This document shows, in pieces, positions 55,367 through 64,000 of a DNA stretch of 64,000 nucleotides. The notes below the pieces were generated by a model, which saw nothing but the letters and a program-made list of their open reading frames with translations, was not told the DNA's origin and did not search any database. Every line of letters begins with the position of its first letter. Within the stretch, counting starts at the first letter, position 1. Source of the stretch: Cadophora sp. MPI-SDFR-AT-0126 (Eukaryota > Ascomycota > Leotiomycetes > Helotiales > Ploettnerulaceae); assembly GCA_020747065.1 (NCBI GenBank), contig JAGMVK010000012.1, positions 1,178,001-1,242,000 on the forward strand, written 5' to 3'. The position numbers and the translations under genes are program-made.

Positions 55367-56166
55367 TGTCATCAATGTCCATATATTACACGGCACTTGA
55401 AGGAAGAAGAGAAGGGAAGCAAAGCCGGCCATCAAATAGCTTTTCAGTTTCCTTTGTCAAAGCTTCTGAGAGCGATCCGCATCCGGAAGACTTGCCTTGG
55501 TAGATACTCCGGCGCGAAGCGAGATCCTGGTGGACTAAACTTCAAATGTTTCAAAAGTTCAAATGTGTAGCATTGGGGCTTGATGATCAGCTTTTTGAAG
55601 CATATTTTCAGTGCGCTCAAGCTTATGACCACACAGCCAAGATGCGTTTGTTGATGTAGTGGAAGTCAGAAACAAAGAAGACGCGTCTCGAAGCGCGACG
55701 CACCAGCCAAGGAGACGAAGCCACATGATAACCACCTGACATTACCCCGAACATTCAAAGCCAACTATTCTCCTCGCCCAGATGCTGACGGTAAAGCAGC
55801 TCTGTTCACTTTCCTGAACAGAACTGAATTCTTCTTATACTACATTGGATTGGCGCGTGATATCTCTTATTGAGTTTAGCCGAAGAACACTGCAGCTGTC
55901 AGTCGCTGCTTCAAGCACCTTTGAGGCACCCTTCATGCACAGCCAACAAACACGCAGCCGATCACCTCATCCAAGACGATAAGGTAAGGCTCCCACAGGA
56001 TCTTACTTCTGGGCATCCGACCTCGCTGCCGTCATTCAAGCATACCCCTCTTTCCGATTCTGTACCGATCTGAAGTGTAGGTTCATTCGCGAATACATCC
56101 ACCACATCTGCTTCACAGTCGATAACCCTCTATTCAGCAAATCTTCTGTATATTCTCTCCAACATC
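55367..56166. other. intergenic, no gene seen
   Basis: Divergent space between the paralogue pair and the small ORF. A 67-codon ORF at 55870 has no features. Confidence 0.55.
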
Positions 56167-56400
56167 ATGTCATCTCAAACAGACAGTGCGGCCAGTAGCC
56201 CAAAGGAGCTCTCTTCTACAGAGGACCAGGCCCCAAGCCCATCTGTGGCCACGCCATCCAGCGTACCCGTCCACGAAGTCGACGCCCGAAAGCAGCCGTG
56301 GCGGTCCCTGCCTGGGTTCGAGACTCTCGCCGATAACGTCTCCGTCAAGAATATCAAAGATATGCGCCTGTTTGGCGAGAACGTGAATGCGCATTCTTGA
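56167..56400 (+). CDS. small Ser/Pro-rich protein, 77 residues
   Basis: ORF of 77 residues in good start context (AACATCATGTC), after a C/T-rich leader. The first half is Ser/Thr/Pro-rich and acidic. The second half, WRSLPGFETLADNVSVKNIK then DMRLFGENVNAHS, is more ordered and looks conserved in style. No signal peptide. I do not recognise it. Antisense frames over the same stretch are also open, so coding status is only moderately supported. Confidence 0.45.
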   Translation: MSSQTDSAASSPKELSSTEDQAPSPSVATPSSVPVHEVDARKQPWRSLPGFETLADNVSVKNIKDMRLFGENVNAHS

Positions 56401-56873
56401 CGTGAGTACGCTCAGCGAGTCTAGTTTGGTCAGTAGCTATTCAGTTCCGCGGACGTATCCTCCTTGAAATGTCTTGGACACAGCCTGACGTGGCACAGAG
56501 CACGCGATCACGGCAGAGGGTGGAGGTAGATGGCGGTTTTTGCATCAAGAGGGATATTTTACTAGTATCTGTTCCAAACTTTTAGGCATTCGGCTTTGGC
56601 TGGACGAGTTGGGAGCTCTCCACGCATAGTTTTCAAATTGAGATGTCCAGCAATTTGAGTCGATTATTTGTAAAGGTTCTATCATGCAGAGCCAAAAAGT
56701 CTCAATGCACCATGTCATAGACCATCACAGTGTCTTTGTGATCAAGTGTTTGAACATTTTGTTTCTTGGGCTTGAGAAATGCGAGCTTGATATTTCATCA
56801 CCAAATCGCACTCTAAGGCGAAATACTGATGGAACCCAACACACGTATTTTGATGCCGATATTGCGAGTCTTG
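56401..56873. other. convergent 3' region, no gene seen
   Basis: Between the small ORF and the dioxygenase 3' end. Nothing recognised. Confidence 0.55.
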
Positions 56874-58046
56874 TCACTCGGCATTCCAAACCACAAATCT
56901 AAGCTCAATACTCTCACGCGGCTTAGCATTAGGCGGATGTTTGGGAAGAACCATAGCACAATGCGGAACCGCCGCTTCACCAAAGGTCAGTTCCTATTAC
57001 TGAGGGATGTATTTTCAGACCAACTTACTGCTTTTGGTAGAAGGGGTCGTCGAATCCCATACCGTCATAACGAGGACATCGTCGCGCGTCTGATTGCTCA
57101 TCCAATACCATTGGTGCTCGGTTCTCCGCTTCAGATACATACTCTCCTCCACAGTATTGTCCATTACTTTCTGAACTACGTCCAAATCGGAGTCGGAAAC
57201 AGTGCGAGTGTCGCAGCAGACTAAAGGGTCTGTCTCGACGACATCAACAAGTGGTCTCCAGACGCTGCTTAAGTCAGTCTCATCATACAGCTCAAGGAGG
57301 AATGCTAACTCACGTAAGAACTCGCGTCCTATACTTGCCGCTCTCTGCCCATCTTACCTCTTCATCTGTAGCGACTCTCGAAACAACTTTCTGAATCCAT
57401 GCAGGTGAGCCATCTATCTACAAGTCAGAATACATAGCTTCTGAAATTCTAGTGAGTACGAGATCAGGGGTGAGTGTCTGACCTGCGTGTATAATATGAG
57501 AACTGTTTATTTTGACACTACGAACATCCTTTCCCACTTCCTGTTTGAGACTATATATATTCGGTGTTAGACGAGGCTTCGTCATTTTTGAGACCCTGAC
57601 CTAAAAATTGTCAATAAAAGTGAATCTTGAACGGAAAGATGAAGGAACAAAAGAGTATTTACTCTCCAATCCCAACAAACGACCTTGACACAGCCCAGTT
57701 CCTCTCGCAAAAATTCAGACATAACATCCAGGTACCTCTCTAGCGTATCTAACTGTTTCTGTCTTGGGTAATCCACATAATCGGCGCTGTGTAAGCCAGT
57801 ATGATATGGAAATGCCTGGTACAACCATTGAAAGCCTGCTGTCTCCAGGGCCGGTTTCTCCTGCTTGATCAGGGTCCTGATATCTGTCAGAGGACAATCG
57901 GGCACGATATTCAACTTCACGTTAGTTCGTGGAACATCTGTCGGCACGTTGTCGGCCCAAATTTCGTAGGGCATCTCTTCCTCGTACACAGCGTCATCTC
58001 GGAGATGTGAAAGGGTTGCCGTGGTGGGAATGAAGGCGGATTCCAT
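56874..58046 (-). CDS. CmcJ/NvfI-type Fe(II)/2-oxoglutarate oxygenase
   Basis: Five exons: 58046-57663, 57600-57483, 57413-57314, 57264-57029 and 56974-56874, giving 312 residues, the usual family length. It follows the fungal CmcJ/NvfI pattern: VPRTNVKLNIVPDCPLTDIR, GFQWLYQAFPYHTGLHSADY, VHIHxD-type metal motif here HIIHADGS (H166, D168), RTRVLTVWRPL, YWMSNQTRDDVLVMTVWDS, and the terminal VPHCAMVLP (H284) with RESIELRFVVW (R305). This gives a complete HxD...H triad and a candidate 2-oxoglutarate arginine. Family members hydroxylate, desaturate or rearrange small molecules, often in metabolite clusters; the substrate here is unknown. The exon 3/4 junction was placed to preserve LTVWRPL. A longer 5' frame (ATG-like codons to 58259) is not needed. 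Confidence 0.85.
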
Positions 58047-59059
58047 AATTATCGCTGTAGAAACAACGACGTAGTCTAAATGAAGTAAAGGAGCTACGCT
58101 AAGGGTGCTTTCTGAGCAATGGTCACGAGCTCTCGGGGCTTCAGCCTTGGCTTCAGTCAGATTTCGTCCAGCTTCTGGCCAGGAGTGTTGTAATTCGTTC
58201 GCAGAACTTGCCAGAAGTAATGGATTGCGACTTTGAGGATGCTGCAAAATTGCTGTCAAGTGTTTAGCCCATGCAGGTCGAAAGATGAGGCTTGCACGAT
58301 AAGTCCGGATCTGCCTGTTCTACAAACCCCGCCTCCGCCGGGCATGCGAGAACCCTTGTTCGACCGTGCCCGATTACTGTCTGCGTATTCGTGGTGGGCA
58401 TCAGGCTGCGTCTGCTCATCCCCAAGGTTCTGTACATGGGACCTATGGAGATGAAGAGTAAAAGCAGCGCGGGAAGGAACTGCTGCAGCTGTCTGGAAGC
58501 AGAAATGATATCCGTCTGAAGGATTTCCCGGCGACAGCATCATCACTGGAGTCAGCCTACAGCCGTCCTGGAAGATGAAGAGCCTCGCGAGATAAAGAAT
58601 GTATTTGCCGATTTTTGCCCAGAGGTAGAGAGGGTTGAGGTTGAGAATTTCGTGTTCGGGTCTCGTTCTCTTTAGCCTAGGATACAGTGACGAGGAAGAG
58701 TACTTTGGCGGACTGCCTTCCAGAGCTGTTTAGTTGCCAACCATTGACACCAGGACGAATGCAAGTCGTTTCCGACTTATATGAACCGATCAGCGATATC
58801 AAGGAAGTATCTCATGCTGTCGGCTTTGTAATTATTCTGAGGCTGAAAGGCCCAAGCTCATGTCAACCATGGGGGCAAACGCCACCAGTTTTACGCCGAA
58901 GGGTCTTCAGCCGCGGGGCACTTGTGCCTGAACAAGTCCTATAAGCGCTGACATTCTTAGGCGACTTGTGCCCTGGAAAAAGTATTCGATTTTAGGGTAG
59001 CGACACACGACGTTTGATGAGAAAGCCGTCACGACTTAAAATTTCTGAAATACAGAATG
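58047..59059. other. dioxygenase promoter and NLR 3' flank
   Basis: About 1 kb with only unrelated short ORFs. No repeat or RNA gene seen. Confidence 0.55.
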
Positions 59060-62000
59060 CTACCGGGACCATGCTATGACTAGCTTATCGAAGTCACTCT
59101 CTTCCAGCGAATCCAGAGGCTTTCCGGGGAAGATCCTTGAGTAGATCAACGTTGCTTCCTTTACCAAAGCTGTTCCGCTCTCAACCTCTCCATTGTCCTG
59201 CTTCACTGTTCCCAGCTTGTACATAGTGCGGGCACTTTCATTCTGGTAATTTGTATCATCATTATAGACGTCCAGAGCTTGCTGTAGCATTGCACTAAAG
59301 GAATATCGTCAGCAGAAGTTCAATGATGAGTGTGGCTAGAACTAGTGATGGGACGTACATTGCATTGCCATACTTGCCCTGACGATGGAAATGCCAACCA
59401 ATTTTATGGCATCCGTCAGCCGTGCGATGGTGCCGATCGCTCAAAGCAGTTTTGAAAAGTTTATATGCCTGTAGGTGCGTTTTGAACGCCTCGTCGTACT
59501 TTCCTTGACGAATTTGGACGTTTCCCAAACCGTAGATGAGGATTCCAGTTCTGGATACTCATTAAGATTTGCAGTCGATATTTTAGGAACAGGAAATACT
59601 AACTTTAGACTTGACGCATCATCCCAGTCCTTGATAGTTGGTGAAAGGACTTCAGTTGCTTCATGTAGTTTCCCCAGGTTGGTGTAACACACCCCAATAT
59701 TCGACACCTGCAATGGAAAATTAGTGCAAAGACCCAGCCTCTAAAGTCCAGCTTACATATATTTTCCTGTCCTCAGACGGCCGATCAAGTCTATCCCAGA
59801 TATCGAAGGCTTTCAAATACCACGCTTCCGCTTCCTCAAATCGATCGAGTGCCATGCAGCCGTTCCCCATCTGTCCACATGAAAGAGCTTCTCTTGCATC
59901 TGGCGATTTGATTTCTCCTCTTGCGATACAAGCCTGAATGCAATTGTACTGCTTCGTGAAACTTTTGAAACATTCTTCGCGCATATTGGCCTCATTTTCA
60001 AGACACCCTCGTGCAAAGTAAATGTCAGCCATTCTCAAATTGCAATCTTCGTTACTTTTCTGGGAGTATCTTTCTGCTATGTCTACTAATGGAATGACAG
60101 GATTGTTGACTCCTCTCTCGTAACAAAAACTAGAAATGTTAGCAGACACCACTTGTTAAGAAAGATACTTACAATGAGGCCTCAAAGAGGAGACCTAAGA
60201 ATGATTGATCCACAACCAATGGATCTTCTGTCGATTGGGACAGGTCGTAGAATCGAGCTAAGCTTTGGAGGTGGGGAAGAAGGAGATTCTGCAGAGGCCA
60301 GAGTTCCACGTGGTGCCTATCATCCGGATCTGACATTGGCCATATTGCCTGGAGCAGACCTATTGCCCTATCGAAAGCATCTTGGCGAGTATTGTGATCC
60401 ATCCATAGATGGCATGATTGCTGGACCAGGCGGTGCATCCATAGCTGCTCAAGAAACTCATTCTGCATAACGAGAGAGCTTTTGACCAGCCCAGACTTGC
60501 AGCGCTTGAATTTTCGATCAGTGTCTATAAAAGCCAATGACTCTGCACCAAGACTGGAAGCTTTCATAGCGCCGTCGGATAGTAATTGCAACGGAATGCC
60601 CGTAGGGTCGAAGAAGGCCATCAAGTTCAAGAGATCTTGTTGATCAGGATGCAAGGTTTTGTAGCTCATGGTCCATACCGTCGATAAGTTGAATGGATAA
60701 TCTTCCTGAGAAGGGCTCTCAAGCTGTAAATCTCTGGTCAGTCAATGCTGCATAGAGTAATGACATCAAATATATCAGGAAGCTAGAGCACTCTTAAATG
60801 GAAGTGGCTCTTGCAAAAAATGACCAACCTGCATTGATTCAGCGTTTCCAATCAGTTCCCGCTCGTTGTATTCATCAAGGAACTCTTCTAGCTGGAGATT
60901 CTTCTTCTTAATGAACTGGGCAGCTTGAATGATACCAATTGGCAGGTAGCCGAGTCTGCCAACAATCGATCTAGCTGCAGTGGTGATGCCGACTTCTGGA
61001 ATAATACTCCTGTCAGGGAGGTCGTGACTTGTGCCTGCGGTGCTTCTCAAGAGAAGCTCCGCAGCGTCATTCTCACCAAGCTCTCCTAAAACTACTCCAC
61101 CGTACTTTGGGACCAGAGTAGAGTCTCTGCTAGTGATGAGAGTTGACCCATATATGCCAGTGGGTAAGTATTCTTTGAGAACATCCAGTCCATCCTCTGC
61201 ATCTGCGCCATCCAGAACTAACAGCCATGGAATTTCTAGAATTGCTTAATTTAGCATGGAACAACGTTATGTGAGGAATCAATCTCTTCTCTAGACATAC
61301 CGGTAGTATCTAACCAACGTCTCAAGATACCCTTGTATGCATATGGATCCTTGATAGCCTCGTCCTCCCCGGAGACAAGACCCAAGTCAATTGCAAACCC
61401 GGAGAAGGATTCTAGTAGCTGAGTGTGATTGCTAGCATGAGCCCAGAGCACCACTTGGAATTCATCCATATACTCAAACACATAGTTCAATGCCGTCTGA
61501 GTCTTGCCCACACCTCCAGATCCGCAAAGGGTGAAAACTTGCCGATAAGTTCTAGTACCCTTCCCAGGTGCCAGAGCTTGCCGAATCTGATCCGAGACGT
61601 CCTTTCTGCCAACGAAATATGGATTTTTATGGTAGGGCTTGATTATTCTGCAAGGCAACTTCAATTTCGTTTCCTTAGGTTTCGGTAAGAGATCTAGTGT
61701 CAGTGAGATGTCATCTTCCTTCTCCATGGGGCCGTCCTCTGTGCCTGTAGAATTATTATTTATCTATTCGTGCTATCAATACTCGCTTACCTTGGACAAT
61801 CGGCCTTATAGAGATACTGCTCTGGTTTTCGGATTCTAGCAGTTCAGATCTCGATTCACTGGAAGCCTTATCCACATCTTCGGAATTCAAAGATGTCACG
61901 TCTTCGGCTCCGTAGTCTGGAGCAGGAATTGAAAATAGGGCCAAACGCTCCAGGTGTCGTGCAATATGTCGCTTGATCTTCCCAGTTGGAACTGAGACAG

Positions 62001-63626
62001 GATCTCTCCGAATAAGTGGCTCTCCTTCCTCAGTAAGGACTGGTTGTGATGGATCTTCTTCTTTGCAAAGCTGGTGAGCGTCATTACAAAAGGGACAGGA
62101 CGCAAGGGGAGCCTGTGATGGACGGCCGAACATCGCTATCAGAGAAGGTAGCTGTGATTCGACAAACCAATTGGAATGGTCGTGCCGGATGTGGTCCTCG
62201 AATTCAGACTGGTGCTGATAAGTTTCGTGACCTTGTATGTTGCAACTCCAATTTTTGCGGTGAAACTGCATTTCGTGGCTAAACCACTCGGAACGGTTTT
62301 CAAACATGGTTTCCGAGGAGTTACACTGTTCAAATGTACAAACATACGGGCGCAGGTCACGCAGCACATGTGTCTTCCATGCCCGCGCTGTCTTAGTCTC
62401 GACAATATGCAGGCAATATGGGCATTCGAACTGCTCCATTTCTTTGCCATCAGGCCCCTTCGGGCGCGGCGGTATGCGAACCTTTTCATCCGAGGTTGTT
62501 GTAGAGGCATATGTAGACACAGTTCCAATGTCTGAAGGTGGCCTATCTTCGTCAGAGTTGTCAATTGGAACGAACTGTGTAGCTTCTGTGTTTGTTCCGA
62601 AGTGGCTTTGTGGCATTCCAAAATTGGTTGTGTCAATAGGAGGTGGTGTCGGAACTGGCTTGTCAGTGCTGATAGCTTTCCCAGCTTGAATCTCTGATAG
62701 CCTCTCGACAGAAACATTTTCCAGTGGTGGAGCACTCCTAGGGTTCGCAAGCGCATGATGATGTCGCTGGCTGTAAATCAGGTACTGTCGGCGTCGTTTC
62801 ATGGCGTGGCCTAACCGTAAACGAAGTATTTCATTCAATGTCGGGAAGCAATCCAAAATATGGCCACTATCGAATGGTTCGTAATGGGAGACATCTATAG
62901 AATTACACTTAGTCAAGCGGTCGTGCGGCATGGGACGCCGTATCAACATTGATAGTTTGTACAGATGGCCCACTAGAGACCGAATTCCCTGGGATAGTTG
63001 CGTCATTTCCGGTGTTTTGTGATTGAGATTGGTAACCCCGATATTGATGTTGAAAGAATCTGACAGAGGCGCTGCGGGTATACCGTCCGGAAATTGGACT
63101 GTGGTTTCTTTTCGGTCCAGCAGCAATCGCAATGCATCAAGCTCTACAGTATTGCCTTTTGCTCCCATGGACGAATCGCCTTCGTCTTGTTCCTCGGATC
63201 CAGATTCGCTCTCATCTGTGTCCGACTCAGGAGGGGACTGTAATGGAGTCGCGCACTCTTCGATCGGCTTCCTTCGAGCCTTAAGCAAACTCGTGGCTGG
63301 CCAAAGTCATTACTACTATCAGCGCTGGGGATTCTTTCCCAGAACGCACCATTTTGCAGCGTGTTTTCAAGGTCTTTCAGCAGCCTTACAACTCTTTCTC
63401 GGTAGAAGGACGATTCTCTGAGTCGATGATCGAGTGATACTCGACTCTTCGGTGGATGGCGTGCTCCAACATTACCAGCCCAGACTTCGAAGCGACCATG
63501 TTCATCACGGATCGTAGGTTCGGCGATCTGATCACCAAAATCTCGAGTTGGATGTTGTAAAGTTGCTATCAAATCTTTGAACGAGACTCGACAGCCATCG
63601 TAGTAAGAACATATTGAATGCTCCAT
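59060..63626 (-). CDS. NLR-like protein: acuF-type C2H2 region + NB-ARC + TPR
   Basis: Nine exons: 63626-63350, 63296-61791, 61744-61301, 61235-60829, 60723-60173, 60129-59757, 59707-59604, 59550-59359 and 59294-59060. All join in frame to 1362 residues. N-terminus (1-92): helical block with GRFEVWAGNVGARHPP and SLDHRLRESS, seen in acuF-type fungal zinc-finger proteins. At about 384-545 lie C2H2-like fingers (FECPYC, YVCTFEQCNSSETMF, WSCNIQGH, SCPFCNDAH) ending HIARHLERLALFSIP. NB-ARC: YFVGRKDV, Walker A CGSGGVGKTQTAL (K675), Walker B PWLLVLDGADAED (744-756), STLITSRDS, a GLPL-like LGYLPIGIIQAAQF, and the MHD-like WMHRLVQQ (974-976). About six TPRs follow, e.g. GLGNVQIRQGKYDEAFKTHL. It probably senses and oligomerises like STAND NLRs. 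An ATG at 63731 is the alternative start. Confidence 0.9.
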
Positions 63627-64000
63627 CGCACCACGAACCACTTGTTTCTTGCAACAAGCAGCATCTTCAAGGAAACAGATAGATCTTGAGTGATCATGCC
63701 CAGATATGGTTGCCTGGCGTCGCCGTGCCATTTCTGCCTCGTGCTCGCATCTTTGGACAATTTTAGCTTGTATCTACGCCCGGTTTCGCTGCTACAGTAC
63801 TATACACTTTGTTATTTGCTGCAGCATTCTATCGCTGCATGGTTACGTTGCTGCCTTGACGCCCGGCTGTAGAGCCTGGGTAGCCTTGCTTCGCTGCATC
63901 GCTGCCCTTACGATACCACAGCGGGCTGTGTTTGGGGCAGTCGTGAGTTAAGTGAGCTGAGATAAAGCTCAGTATCCTGGAGGTCTCTTCCCTCCCACAC
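63627..64000. other. NLR promoter region at window edge
   Basis: Upstream of the NLR. The frame stays open to an ATG at 63731. Repeated GCTGC/CGCTGC strings occur from 63790 to 63910. Nothing else recognised. Confidence 0.45.

Noticed and set aside
56829..57408. Plus-strand ORFs opposite the dioxygenase 3' exons
   Set aside because: Antisense to exons with clear CmcJ-family motifs.
57582..57662. Continuation of the dioxygenase first exon to a stop at 57582
   Set aside because: Intron sequence. Splicing GTAAAT to TTTTTAG restores the family core and the HxD motif downstream.
61246..61300. End of an apparent NB-ARC ORF at a stop inside this interval
   Set aside because: A GTATGT...CTAG intron joins Thr-Glu to the Walker B exon in frame, so it is not a truncation.

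Overview
This is a filamentous ascomycete nuclear contig, not a prokaryote. Most genes carry several short introns (about 46-95 nt) with GT...AG borders. Families such as HET, DUF1996, Zn2Cys6, CmcJ/NvfI, acuF-type zinc-finger NLRs and 12/14-TM efflux carriers are typical of Pezizomycotina. The mix suggests a plant-associated leotiomycete, but that placement is inference. I rebuilt exon structures by hand and checked each joined reading frame for phase.

Layout. 0-5.5 kb: DUF4202 protein (-), small F-box protein (-) with a separate first exon, a doubtful small ORF (-), secreted DUF1996 protein (+). 5.9-11 kb: seven-exon amino-acid permease (-) with one damaged splice donor, and an ankyrin protein (-). 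11.6-21 kb: histidine phosphatase (-), DHA2 efflux carrier (+) facing a Zn2Cys6 regulator (-), the tRNA-modifying enzyme Rit1 (+), and a Tpo/DHA1 carrier (-). A 2.4-kb gene-poor stretch follows. 23-28.5 kb: zinc-independent MDR reductase (+), Vba/Fnx1-like carrier (-), helical/coiled-coil protein (+). 29.6-36 kb: large single-pass membrane protein with repeated SPLRRNP motifs (+), quinate-type sugar porter (-). 37-41.4 kb: HET protein (-), ACC-synthase-like aminotransferase (+). 42.7-52 kb: Gfo/Idh/MocA reductase resembling D-galacturonate reductase (+), glutathione peroxidase (-), Tda3-like FAD oxidoreductase (+), intracellular GH31 glycosidase (-), MetE-like protein (-). 52-55.4 kb: two adjacent, diverged paralogues (-), one with a C2H2 finger. 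56-63.6 kb: tiny acidic ORF (+), CmcJ/NvfI-type dioxygenase (-), and a nine-exon NLR-like gene (-).

There is no PKS or NRPS and no obvious single cluster. Three themes recur: efflux and uptake carriers (five MFS plus one permease); plant-polymer and aromatic carbon use (galacturonate reductase candidate, GH31, quinate porter); and self/non-self or stress-signalling domains (ankyrin, HET, NLR). The most unusual locus is the NLR, in which an acuF-type zinc-finger protein is joined in frame to an NB-ARC ATPase and TPRs. The diverged paralogue pair at 52-55 kb and the repeat-tailed membrane protein at 30-33 kb come next. No tRNA, rRNA, CRISPR array or intact transposon was recognised.
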